Below, one piece after another: positions 11,866 through 22,767 of a stretch of DNA of 64,000 bases (positions within the stretch are counted from its first letter, which is position 1; each line of letters starts with the position of its first letter). Both the position numbers and the translations under genes were made by a program. A model generated the notes under the pieces. It saw only the letters and a list, made by a program, of their open reading frames with translations, made no database searches and was not told the origin of the DNA. Where the stretch lies: assembly GCA_030765045.1 (NCBI GenBank), contig CM060964.1, forward strand, positions 144,627,065 to 144,691,064, in the 5' to 3' direction. The stretch comes from Tenodera sinensis (Eukaryota; Arthropoda; Insecta; Mantodea; Mantidae).

Positions 11866-12153
11866 TTAGTGTTTGGTCTTCATCTTTTTCTTTCTCATTC
11901 TTACCTTGACCGCCTTGGGACTTGGAATGTTCAATTTGCCGTCCTCTGGTGACTCCGCCCACGTGCGGGAGTCTGAAGATCCTCGGCGGCTCGTTGAGCG
12001 GGAGCTGGATTTCTTTGAGGAGGAACGACTACTCGCCCAGTGTTTAGGTCGCGAACGATTGACTTTGACAGGCACAACGGTATAGCCACTACTTGTAGGA
12101 TGGCCGGTGGCACACAAGCCGGGGGCCCCGCTGAAATCGTCGGACAGGACCAC
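11866..12153 (-). pseudogene. LINE ORF1 tail (gag-like), partial
   Basis: This open frame ends 10 nt before the start of the endonuclease reading, the arrangement expected for ORF1 followed by ORF2 in Jockey-type elements. The protein is Ser/Arg/Lys-rich (SSKKSSSRSTSRRGSS) with a basic C-terminus (RMRKKKMKTKH), consistent with the nucleic-acid-binding tail of a gag-like protein. The N-terminal bulk is absent. The assignment depends mainly on position and composition. Confidence 0.6.
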
Positions 12154-12179
12154 GGAGACATGGAAGATCCCTGCTGGTG

Positions 12180-12585
12180 AGCCAGGAGTTATAAACCTAA
12201 AACCTTACAATCTAATAATCAGAATAAACCTAGAAGAGGAAGTGAGTGAGGAAAAGTAGCGACAAAAGCAGCTACAATGTAGCTCAGTTGATGGATATGA
12301 AGGGGGTGAAATGGTGGTGTGCGGCTCGGGACTCAGGGTACGCCTAACACGTACCTACCGAAGTAGGCCCCTGGGAGAACAAGTACATGTATTTATAGTC
12401 CTTTAAAAGAATTAAATTATTGTCGTTCAACAATTTACGGACGAGAGGGGCACAGTATGACCTTAGGTACGGGGAGCAGCTCTGTATGTATGTGACAGTA
12501 ATAATGGTGGTAAAACACAAAAGAAAGGTCCGTGACTACAGGGCAACTGGTGACTCTGATCGAACAGTGCGATAACGCCAGGAGT
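12180..12585. other. No gene recognised; weak tRNA-like A box
   Basis: A TGTAGCTCAGTTG motif lies near 12287-12299, but no B box at the right distance is convincing. Otherwise nothing is supported. Confidence 0.4.
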
Positions 12586-12586
12586 G

Positions 12587-12735
12587 TCTAGAAGCTTCTC
12601 GCTAATTCCACTGAGTCAACATTGCACGTGTGTATGCAGGGTTCTCGAAGGTCACGTGACACTGGCGCCAGTATAAATAGGGCAGACAGTGAGGAGTTCA
12701 GTCAGTTGAGTGGGTGATAGGGTTGTAGTCAATTA
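12587..12735 (+). promoter_or_regulatory. Candidate Pol II promoter with heat-shock-element-like sites
   Basis: TATAAATAG lies at 12672-12680 and an initiator-like TTCAGT places A at 12700, 28 nt downstream of the TATA start, which is canonical spacing. AGTCA at 12727 fits most of the downstream promoter element at +28. Upstream are two heat-shock-element-like pairs, AGAAGCTTCT at 12590-12599 and TTCTCGAA at 12642-12649, and a CACGTG E box at 12653. No host gene follows: a short open frame starts at 12880 and runs into copy B at 12998. It may be an orphaned host promoter or part of a retroelement; function is inferred. Confidence 0.5.
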
Positions 12736-12997
12736 CATTTAGTTTAGAGTTGACTTGCTTAGGGTTTAAGTCGCCGTGTACAGTTAGTTTCTAGTCACGA
12801 GAGTGAGTTGGCCAGCCTGTCAGCAAGTACGGATGTGTCGTCAAGTGATTGTACCGTAATAGTCCGGAAATAAGGGACAATGAAAGTGATGAAAGACATT
12901 GAAAGACTGAGAAAGGTTACCAGAAGAACAATTGTGAATTCTTATAGCAGAGAAGACTATAAACTGTTAGTAACGGGAAGGACATTTTGCATTTGTA

Positions 12998-14529
12998 TAG
13001 CGCATACCACCCATAGAAGACAGTACACGTTAAATGGAGCGCAGTGTTGCAACATGTACTAGTTGCGAAACTCTCTGCGCGCGACCCCGATTTAGCCGGA
13101 GTCTTGTACTTAGTCCTTCCATTGCCGCTTGATGGACACTTTTAACATTGGTACCCATCCTTCCACGCCTTTGTCACTGTATGGCCTAAATTTACAAATG
13201 ACTCGTCTGTATAAACAATTGATTTCCTCCTGGTCCCTAAACCGTTTTATGTCTTTCAGATATTTATGTCGCCATCTGATGGTATCGTCTCTTTCTATTA
13301 ATATGCACTTGTTACCCCTTCTTTCATATTCGAGCACCAAATCATGTAAGAACCGACTAAGAGTGAGACCTTGAGAAATTTGGTAGGGTCTCATCACTGT
13401 TGAATAGTGACAAAATTATATTCAGCGTGGGTTGAATATTTGCAAACAGTAAAGAATGAACAATTCGCCGCACTCCACCTTGCACTATTCAATCATATTG
13501 CGTTAACCAGCGTTTTGTGTAGTCCCGCCCTTTTTGCTTTCTTTTTCGATGGCGTTCTTAGAGGTCCTTTCATTAGTTCCTTTTTAATCATACACACTAC
13601 TGCTTCTGAACACCCGATAGCCTTAGCTGTTTCTTTTACTGCCTTACTTACATGCATTTTACTTTAAAAATAATCTAACACATTCATAATTATTTGGAGT
13701 TCCTTACTTCTTAATTTACCAACATATCGTCTCTTCCTAGCTTCCCCCTCCATAACTACACATATTTACGAAAATATTAAACAAATAACGAAATAACAGC
13801 TCATAGATTCCACACAGTTACACACACGACTTCTTTCGAACTAATGCTAGTGCTGCTCCTTATACTATCTTCTGTGTCAGACCTGGCGCGAGAATACGCT
13901 GAATAGATGAATACCTTTTGTTTGGCTTACTGGATAAAAGAAAGAGGTTACGGCCTTTTGGTTTATTTTAAAAACTTTCTCCAACCCTCCTCAACATTTG
14001 TTCTCTCTGGTTCCCTGATGTAAACTCAATAACAAGAAAGTTTCACACTGCGCAACTTTTGCAGTGCACAGATATAGAATTTTCCTAAAACATTTAATTT
14101 AAAAAATTATAACACTTAACTGAGTAAACATAGAGAATTTAAAGTGGGCAGGTAGTACCACTATAGTTTACTCTACCTAAGAACAGAATATAGACGGATT
14201 CTAGCGGTTAGTTTGTTAGTGCGTGATGAGTATAGAAACAGCACATATCGGACTTCTATTGAAAAAAACGTTTTCTGAAGAAATATGGGCCCTTAGAAAT
14301 GTATAATAACTCTAAAAAGGATATAACCTGACAGTGAAAAACATTCTGTGTAGGATAATGTGTTCAAACCTGAAATTTATGACAACTGAATATTTATACC
14401 ATGGTATTAGGAACCTGGCAACAGCGCGAGGGTAGAAAAGGACGAGGCTAATGGTAACTTGTTTACGCTAGATAGAGACAGATATATCCCATTTAACTCC
14501 ATACTGTCATCTAAGAGTGGGACAAGGTG
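12998..14529 (-). mobile_element. DDE transposon, deletion derivative, copy B
   Basis: Copy B is 1532 bp, in reverse orientation to copies A and C, flanked by TA at 12996-12997 and 14530-14531. Its ends align with those of the other copies at the same distance from the CCAC core. It interrupts a short open frame that starts at 12880; removing the element joins GRTFCIC to SNI and a stop. Confidence 0.9.
13070..13753 (-). pseudogene. N-terminal half of a DDE transposase (copy B)
   Basis: This is the same truncated reading as in copy A, starting at 13753 and running left: Lys-rich helix-turn-helix region, then TLSRFLHDLVLEYERRGNK, then IRWRHKYLKDIKRF and a degenerate TDE motif. Stops occur at the same place as in copy A after NVLDYF. 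The shared absence of the C-terminal half in all three copies shows that a deleted form, not a full element, was amplified. Confidence 0.78.
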
Positions 14530-14596
14530 TAGTAACATTTAGAGGGCAATAAAGTGATAGGAAGGTAACGGGACTTTGGATTTTGCGATTTTGTTA

Positions 14597-15410
14597 CAAT
14601 ATATTTCAGGTGAAATCTCGATATTGAATCTTTGTGTCGAATACAATGCTTCCCCTGTTTCCTATACATAGTAGAGAAAGTACAAACACAAGGGATAATC
14701 TCGTTGGCCACCAAATGCAACCACCACACTTATCCAATGTCCGGGCTACTTGTACTTGAGATTCTCTTAACTCCTCTAGAACAGGGATGTCCAACCTGGT
14801 CTCTTTAGAGAGTCTTACGTAATAAGCGGCTAAACCCCACTCCACTCCTTCAGTAGGAGGTACAGACAGTCAGTATCTAGTGACGGATACAAATAGGCGA
14901 TCCTATGGTCGTCTCTAGGTCAGACCTTGAATTTTCTGGGAATGTTCTCTGAAGGCCTCTTCATTCTGAATGGTTTTTGCATAAATGGTGAACAGTAAGA
15001 GACAGACAAGCTAACTAAATAAAAATGTGGATCTGGTTAAAAACACAAAATGTATGTAAAATACTCGTTTTTCTTTTGAGTGAACCATTTCCGAGATATT
15101 CTTTCTTATTAGTTTGAATTTGCCAATACTTGTACTTTTTTCAAATAGGAATATATTATTTATTTTTTCTCTCTTGTCCTTGCAAAGAGAACGGAATTTC
15201 AAATGCATCGCATAGCAACAAGCTCTTAAAACATTTCACTATCGCTTAAAACCTGATGTATTCCCATATTCCCCTTGCATGTACAAGAAAATTAGCAAGA
15301 AGTTACTTTCTGAAAATGGTTACGTGAATTAAAAAGTAAATAGACAAATAAGCATTTGCAAGAGTAGTGTGTATAAGAGTATAGCTCTACATATATTTTG
15401 CGAACAGAGT
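14597..15410. repeat. Divergent, rearranged fragments of the 0.93 kb hairpin-ended repeat
   Basis: 14597-14690 matches, in minus orientation, the terminal part of the repeat at 26190-27123 (GTGAAATCTCGATAT and the AGTAGAGAAAGTA arm). 14830-15410 matches, in plus orientation, its distal part (TTTGCATAAATGG, GTGAACCATTTC, AAAGAGAACGGAAT, CCCCTTGCA). The two pieces face opposite ways, so an internal inversion occurred or two copies sit side by side. A shared head also occurs at 36740-37090. Confidence 0.65.
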
Positions 15411-15870
15411 TTCTCCAAATTGAGCTATATTAAAAGTATATCGCAATAGGTTACGCGACGATCACTTGGTGTATCTTCTAAGGCTATGCACTTCGAGTTT
15501 GTCGTGAAATATTGATAGACTTCTTAAACGTAAGCAATGCCATAGAAGTTACTAAGAAGCAGATGTTTATGATATAAGATTTGAAACTGTTCTCGTAAAT
15601 CAAATGCAACGTACATGTAACCGACCCGCCACTGCAACACAATGCATGGTTGGGGGATAAAGAGTGGCAAAGTCCGCTTGTAGTGGAAGGAGGTAAACCC
15701 AAACTCCTCTCTTTCGCAAACGTTGGATATCGCAGCTTTAGAATAATGCGAAGCGTACCACTACACTGTATTTAATTCTGCATTTCGAGCTAGCCAAAGT
15801 GTATGTGTTCTAGAAGATTCTCAATGATGACCCATTGTTGAGGTATTGCAAATATAGTTGCCGTAGATAT
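15410..15870. other. No gene recognised
   Basis: AT-rich sequence. A short minus-strand open frame at 15484-15702 has no recognisable family. Confidence 0.4.
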
Positions 15871-15874
15871 ATGT

Positions 15875-16165
15875 CTAAGAGCCACACAAACTGGCCAGTC
15901 GGAATGTTGTACTACCGCTAACGCCCCACAGTCTGCGTGTGATGTGGTCGCAAGCGGAGAGGATTCTCAGGAGCGCTATAGTACAGATTGCATTTGTTTG
16001 CATTGGAGTCGGTGGCGAAATAACATTTACCGCCCCATAAAACCTGCTTGGTGAAATCCAATGTTCGTTTATTTTATTTAAAAGCCTTCTGCAAACAGGT
16101 ATGCGATTCTGGAAATCGTTCCCATAAAGCTGTTGGTGTAAAGTGTAGTTTATAGAAACCACTAC
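15875..16165 (-). pseudogene. Mariner/Tc-like transposase fragment
   Basis: The minus-strand reading contains LHQQLYGNDFQNRIPVCRRL, which resembles the segment of Tc3/mariner-like enzymes just before the first catalytic Asp (usually a Phe-rich 'RR.FC.WLL' region). The expected Asp motif is not recognisable, and a neighbouring frame shows an Asn-Pro-rich stretch like the usual 'ENPH' segment, suggesting a frameshift. Only about 95 residues remain. The family match is by pattern and is moderate. Confidence 0.45.
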
Positions 16166-16257
16166 CTCCTGATATAAGCACTGCCCCTTTGGAAACAGTG
16201 ACTAGGCAACTTCTTCTACACATATGTATGTGGGAAATATGAAGCTCCGAAAAATGT

Positions 16258-16383
16258 TGTTTTACTTTCTGTACTGTAAGTAGCGGAAGTATTGTATTCC
16301 ACCCAAAAATTCGATGGCGAGATTTCACCAGAAATATGTGTTTTGAGACCCCCTGAATAAAAAAAAGCATTTAAAAAAAAAGG

Positions 16384-16423
<40 letters not shown>

Positions 16424-17165
16424 TGTGTGTTTGTGTGTGTGTGTCAGTCTGTGGACAGCATAACTCAAAAACGAAAACTAGGTTAAAAACCAAAGTTGAT
16501 ATTTAAGTTCAATGCCTTTTAAGGATGCCACACCAAGATTTTGAAGAAAATAGCCCCACCCTAAACTACCCTTTACATGGAAAATTTTTCGAAAATTCTG
16601 ATTATCTTCAAAATGACTAACGATTTTGATTAAAATGTCATATATTTGATATATTTTTATGACAAATTAAATGCATATCTTGAATTGTCTGGCTATAGCC
16701 CCTGTAGTCGTATTTACTCTGGACGACTTTTGCATAACTGGTAATCCGTTAGAGATAGACCAAATCATACTATACAAAAAATGTAGATCTTGCTAAAATA
16801 CACAGTTTATGTACAAATAAATTTTTTTGTAGGGTGAACCATTTCGGAGATATTTCTTGTTATGTGTGTGAATTTAGGAAAACTTAAAGCTTTCGCGAAA
16901 TTAAACATCATTGTTCATTTTCTTTTTTTATATGTTAAGTATGTAAAGAGAACGGAATCTCAAAGCTTTAAAAGATTGGTCAATCGCTCAAAGCCTACTG
17001 TATTCTCATATTCCCCTTGCACCTACAAGGAAATAAGCAATCAGATAATTGGTACAAATGTTTATCTCAACTAACACGAAGAAGATATAGGAATAAGAGT
17101 TTGCAAGAATGATTAGTGCAAGAGTAGAAAAAGCCATGTGAGTGAAACACATCAGATATTTATTC
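16258..17165 (+). repeat. 0.93 kb interspersed repeat with terminal hairpin, copy 1
   Basis: It is homologous along its length to 26190-27123 (minus). It begins with an imperfect hairpin (ACTTTCTGTACTG.. to ..AAGTAGCGGAAGTA), continues with TATTGTATTCCACCC, and has a (TG)n tract at the same relative place as the microsatellite in the other copy. It ends near AAACACATCAGATA. No protein is encoded in any frame. The class is unknown; a terminal hairpin recalls Helitron ends, but the CTRR end and A-T target were not shown. Confidence 0.75.
16386..16443. repeat. (TG)n microsatellite inside repeat copy 1
   Basis: TG units with two TTTG interruptions, about 130 nt from the hairpin end of the repeat. 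Confidence 0.95.
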
Positions 17166-17365
17166 ATACGTTTCATTCATAGATTTCATTGGTTTAATAC
17201 TTAATACAAAGAAACAAACGATGCTGAATCAGAAATTTTCATGTGCACAAGGTAGTTCAACCAATTGTGATTCAGGTGAGAACGTTTTTCTTCATTTGCT
17301 TTCTTTCTTCTTCCAGTGCTTGATTCAGTGACTGAATGACAACCTGCGGAGGAGGACTTAGTACC

Positions 17366-17957
17366 TCAACCGAAAGACAATCTTTTGTGCCTGTGCCCAT
17401 GAAGGGGCACCCCAGGTAGATGGATGAGGCGAAGAGATGCTAAGGGTGGTCGGAATGTTGCCACGACAGAGCAGAGGGTAGGGTCTCTACCTTTTCCCTG
17501 CTAGAAGCACCCTGGGGGAGGCTGGCTCAGCTCGGTTCCTCTCCCTTTCGTGTTCTTACTCCCAAGGGGAGGCTCGGGACCCGAAAATCGGTTCCCCTTC
17601 CCTCCCCGGGCTTGTACCATTTCACGGGGGGCCCGCAAACCAGTAGGCTCGCTTTACAATCCAAGGGACGAGATTTTCACAGCGCATTTGTTCCCCCTGA
17701 ATTGCTGCTAAGGGGACGCTCGCCGACGCTTCCAACCCTGAAACAAACCTAACGGGATGAAGGGTGAAATGAAATGATTAATGTAACGAAATGGAGAGAC
17801 AGGAAATTCGGAGGATATGGAAATCCTTCCCAGCATCCACCTGGTGACCCGGAGAAACCTCCGGGAAAACTACACGATCAGGAATGTAGGCCGCGGGGAT
17901 CGAACCCGCGACCTCCCGAATGTGGGCCACAGACGCTACAGGAGTCATCCCGCTCGG
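17366..17957 (-). repeat. 0.59 kb tRNA-derived SINE, minus copy
   Basis: Reading leftwards from 17957, the head has GAGCGGGATGACTC, then GTGGCC, then a B box in GGTCGCGGGTTCGATCCCCG, followed by a body shared with 42825-43409: GGTCACCAGGTGGATGCTGG, TTTCCTGTC, GGGTTGGAAGCGTCG and a GC-rich tail that ends in a TTTCGGT motif. Two copies in opposite orientation, with the same head and tail, define the family. Possible direct repeats near the ends are too poor to prove the target site. Confidence 0.88.
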
Positions 17958-18244
17958 TTTTGTGGTCCTTAGTTTGATATTAAGGTTTGACATTAGATGT
18001 CTCTTTTATTGTATTTTACGTATTTCTTAATTTGATTTAGAACCGAAAGGTTAGGAATGCCTCACTGCTTTCTGCCCATCAGCAAGAGAACTGTATCTCA
18101 TACGTAGATATTCTACATACGAGTTCAAATGAGTACGGCCCTAGTCCTTAACAGTAATGGCAAAGTGCTTGGCAACGAAAGGCGAAGATATTGCCGCAGT
18201 AAGTGTTGTGGCGACCATTAGGGTCAATCTCGGCGATAATGGCT

Positions 18245-19700
18245 AAGTTAGTCACGCATCGGAGCCACAATAGTGCAAAAAACCAAACGCTGCAACAGGG
18301 TGTCCGCCTTTAAGCAATAAACGCAAGCAGCGCTGTCTGACATACGGATGCGATTAAGGTGGCGTTTCTTCGTAGATAACAAACCGATTTGACTACACTG
18401 AGTCAAATCGAACGCACAAACATAGAGAGCAAAGATGAATTGAAATTTTGCCACATTTGAAACCAACAAATACCGGATGTTGCGATTCAGCAAACATGCA
18501 TCTCTGGCGGTCTCTGTGAGGAATTTGAGGTTGGACCAGTCGCTTGGGCATAGTGGTTAGTCAAATAGCACCATTCCTTTACATGTCGTCAAATAAACAC
18601 TGTGGGTCGGAAGGTGACGTAGATTCGGTTGGTTCGGATGTCCATATGAGTGGGTCGTAAAAACAACCATAGAGATGTACGGGTAGCTTAGGCCTGCTGC
18701 ACCTTATAGCGCCTGCTGAGGAACAGAGCGACATCCTTTAGTTGCACGTTAAGCAACGCAAGTCCATCGTGCACTCTGATGATGTAACCTAGAAATGGGA
18801 ATTTTAAACATACTCCCACGCCACACATACCACAAACTGACACTAGTGGGCTGTCTCGCAGTAACATCGTCACCTGCGATGTATACCACCAGTAAGGCAA
18901 CACATACAAGTGTAAAACGTGTGCATGTTGGTGCAGACACAAGTACCTATTATGCACTCCTTAGCAATAAATATCGTAAGATTTATCAGCGGAGACCAAT
19001 TAAAGGTCTGCACTTCTCGTACCGACGAGGAAACGTGTATACCCAAAGTTTTGAGACTGCACGGAGCGCAAGAAAGAGGTATGCGGCACCGGCTCCCAGT
19101 TTTTCAGAGATAAAGCTTTCGACCTCCTCGCATTGACAGTAACACCAGCAAATGCACCAAGTTTTGAAGAATGTTATTCATATGTGCCATGTCCCAGTAC
19201 GTTGTCAAAAATACACTGATATCATTGCATAAGCTGAGGCACAAAATCGGTATCCCCGAAACGAAATTTCGTCAGTGATTTTTTCAAACTGATAAAGTAA
19301 GGGGTTCAAGGCTATCTCCAAAAGATTCATTGATGCCGGGCATGCTTGACGAACTCACCTTGAACAGGTATAGGTGCAGAAAGAAGACCATTAATTTCTA
19401 ACAAAACGGAAATATTATTATAAAACAAGTGTAGATATTGCACTAACGCGTCAGGCACCCCATGCTATCACACTGCCTTAAGTAAATAAACAAGTGAAAC
19501 GCTGTCAAACGCACGATGAAAATCTAAGTAAGCTGAAATTGCCCTTTGGCGCGTATGGTGGCAAATATACAAAGCACATAAAAAACAGTCCGTCTAGGCA
19601 CTCCGCATTTCTGAAGAAGATCTGGAACCAGGGTTTACAATCTGTTAATGAGCACCAGCGTCAGAAGAGTATTATCGTAAATCAATAAAGTAATGGATAT
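18245..19700 (-). pseudogene. LINE reverse transcriptase relic with C-terminal zinc knuckle
   Basis: Reading leftwards in several frames: SAYLDFHRAFDSVS (RT motif with catalytic Asp) near 19540, VLLEINGLLSAPIPVQ near 19390, SFRGYRFCASAYA near 19250 where the YADD box should be and is frameshifted, then KTLGIHVSS near 19050, SLWYVWRGSMFKIP near 18800, and finally CVYCLKADTLLQRLVFC near 18270. The last is a C-C-H-C knuckle with Gln in place of His. The order fits an insect non-LTR retrotransposon of the I/L1-like type (from memory). Many stops and frameshifts make it dead. The 5-prime half is missing, as usual for LINE copies. Confidence 0.8.
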
Positions 19701-19719
19701 ATAGATGGCGATGCTAACG

Positions 19720-20330
19720 GAATTAACCAGTTTGGGTATAAGCATTATATCTTCCTTCTTTCGCAAATCGCATAAACATTTACATTGCAGAATAGCATTT
19801 AAAGCATCGTAAAAGTCACCGCCGATGATGTTCTAAACGGCCGCATAAACATATTGGGGAATTCTGTTGTGGAAAAATCGCGTCTATAACATAATGTTCT
19901 TGTCTCTTACTTTTACATAGTACTAATAACTGACTTTTTGTCGACAGCAGTAGGCTCTGAAGTTCTAATCTCTGGGTGTACTTCAGCAATGCATAGTGCA
20001 GCCCTTAATGCGTGCAGATTTGGTGACTGTACTTCTGCTAGAGGTATACGCAACTAAATCTTCTTTAACATGCACGTTCGCATAAGAAAACACAGCTTTC
20101 CGTGAGTACAAAAAGTACTCCCACAAATAGCACAAGTGATGTAAATCGCTGAGCGCTAGTTGTCTCGTTTTTCGGCATTTATCAGGAACACTCATAAATC
20201 CACACAACTGGCTTCATTACTCCTACTAGAGAGGTTAGGATCCATTACGCTCGCCCACTTTGAGACCTCTATTTCGCAAACGGTAAGTCTATGAACGTTG
20301 TTCCCCCACTTAGCACTACTAGTACTGCGA
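19720..20330. other. No gene recognised
   Basis: No supported coding or RNA feature on either strand. Confidence 0.45.
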
Positions 20331-20490
20331 CTGCAGGACCCTTATGGATATTACCTGCATCTGTGGGTTTTCCCACGAGTGAATGTTGACCTCAGAAATT
20401 CCATCCTCCACCAATACGGAGCACCCTCCCATTGGGACATCTATGTTGTGTGGATTGGGAGATGTGTTCTGTTCTCTTAGCTCTACACTC
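20330..20490 (+). pseudogene. Possible mariner-like transposase scrap
   Basis: A short reading, ILHQYGAPSHWDIYV followed by WIGR, resembles the second catalytic block and its downstream 'WIGRG' in Tc3/mariner-like enzymes, with Tyr where the catalytic Asp should be. It is too short for certainty. Confidence 0.4.
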
Positions 20491-20962
20491 CTCCTTACCT
20501 AAAACCCAGCACTATTATATTTCCTAAGTACGGCGTACCATTACTGCAGTCTGTACCAGCAAAATATATGGAAAATGATAAATTTTCTCAGTATAGACAT
20601 TGGTTGTGAAATGTAAGAATCCAAGTGGATACTACTTGGACAAGCCTCGTCTGGCCGAAGAGGACAGGCAGAACATTTGTTGCGTATTTGGAAAGTCAAA
20701 TAATTCTGTTTATTATTATTATTTATTTATGCCAACAAACTTACTGCTGCTGTGGTTCAAATGCCGGCTGTGGCATTTAATTTTTCAGTCCTATTCCACC
20801 TCTTAAAATTCTGTTTATTTCGATGTATCAATCCTTGGTGTCTGTGTATCACTTTGAAACATGCAGTGTTTTCAAATAAGATGGATCGTTTACAGTAGCT
20901 CCCTGCTACAAAGGCGGTAAAATACAACAAAGATGTGACGCAGAAGCATATAAAGACCTGTC

Positions 20963-21185
20963 TCTACGTTGTGGCAGTAGCATGTCTGCCTCATATTCGA
21001 GAGGTTCCGAGTTCGAATTTCGATTAGGGTGAGTTATCCAGATAAGGACTTTTTTTTTCTCGAGATTTTCCCTTATCCTGAGAAGAAGAATGTCGGATAG
21101 CTTTAAGTTCTATGGACTTCGGGATCATTTGAGCTCAATTTCACTAATTTCATTCATTCTTCATTCATTGTTCGATATGACATTT
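20963..21185 (+). repeat. tRNA-derived SINE, family with GAGTTCGAATTTCG head, plus copy
   Basis: A box-like GGCAGTAGCATGTCTG is followed by a B box in GAGTTCGAATTTCG, then TTAGGGTGAGTTA and a body ending near TCATTCATTCTTCATTC. A second copy in reverse lies at 46020-46245, with the same order of motifs (GTTAGGGTGAGTTA, TTATCCTGAGAA, AATGTC.GGTAGCT). Confidence 0.82.
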
Positions 21186-21189
21186 CGTT

Positions 21190-21705
21190 GGAGAGCGTTA
21201 ATATATACAAGGGAAAAAAGAAGCATATGAATATAGTACTGCTGTAAGTTTTACTAATTCAATCACAGGAATATGTTCCTTTCTGCTACAATTACGTAGT
21301 ATGTGGATTTCATTGACACAAATAACTATACCCTGATGACCTAGAAGTTGATCGCCCTTAAACCAAATCAAATCCTTTTCAATAACTGTTTTTTGAGCAT
21401 ACGCGCAAGTGTGTCAGCCTGTCTAGTTCATCCATAACGCAACTCTGCATTTTAAAAATTGTTTAACAATCTTTTGGTTTTGAATAACATTTTGACATAA
21501 TTTTGGGATGCTGAAAGCAAATATGTTATCAGTTTCTCTCCATCACGTCACACTTTTTTGCAAATACGGACAATAAATTTAGGCTTTCACATACATTTCC
21601 ATTATAGGTAAGGTGTTTTAAATCATTATTCTATAAATTTCTTCACAACTGTCAAAAATTTACATTAAACAGTGGAAAAATAAACAACTGTCACATTCAG
21701 GTATA
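21190..21705. other. No gene recognised
   Basis: AT-rich; nothing supported. Confidence 0.45.
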
Positions 21706-22767
21706 CACTGTTTAAGGAAGAAGTTGTTTTCGTTTTACCATTTTACCATGCCCTTCTCTAAGGATGATGTCTCTTTTCAGAGACCAACAATAGTCAGCCA
21801 TCATATTAATGGTACAAACTCCATGATATCGTTCTTCCATGTCCTTTAAGTCTTGGTGAAAGCGTTCATCATGTTCCTCACTGTAAACTCCAGGATTGTG
21901 AAGGAAACGGTCTATGTGAGAATGTAAAAAATGCAATTTAACACTCATGTTGTATCCATGAATTTTCAAGTTTTCCAACAGTTCTTGAACTATTTCTTTG
22001 TACTGTGGACTCATGTGGTTACCCAGAAAGTTTTCAGTAACATTTCTGAAACTTTTCCACGCTTTTTTCTCAATTGGTCTCATTGTATTCCCAACTTGTG
22101 GATCATATTATTAACTTTCTTATCTGGGGTCTAGTAAATACACCAGCTGTAAGCTTTTTATTGCTCAGTTTTAAATATCGTGGAGAAATATATTCTTGTC
22201 CATTGCACGCACAAACTGAGACATAATGCCTAATTTAATATGCAATGGAGGCAGCAATATTTTTGAATGGTCCACAGGTGGCTCATGTTTGACATTTAAT
22301 GAGCTAGCAGACAAAGATGTTCGCAGGGGCCATTCTTTTCGTTGCCAATACTCACTCCTTGTACGACTATCCCATTCGCACAAGAAACAAGGATGTTTGG
22401 TCTAGCACATTTGTAAGCCAGCAACAGGCTGATAATCTTAAAAATCACCCCACAGAAGCCACCGATGCTCTTTGTAGCTGATGCATTACAGCAAACACGT
22501 AACACTTTCATAACTTTCTTTCATTCAATGAGCAACAGGAATAGACCCAAGGATTTTAAGCTTGACTATGAGGAGTCAATGTAAAGTCAATACAAAGTCT
22601 GCACTCAGAGGCCTGATAGTTCACTCCGAGTCACTCTACCAGTCCTGGTATATCACTGCAGAAAACCATGAACTCATGCTTAAAGATACAATTCCTTGTT
22701 CCCTTTTTCTGTACCGTGCAAAAGTTGTCCCAGATACAAGCAGATTTTTGGATTTGAGTCTTGAACC

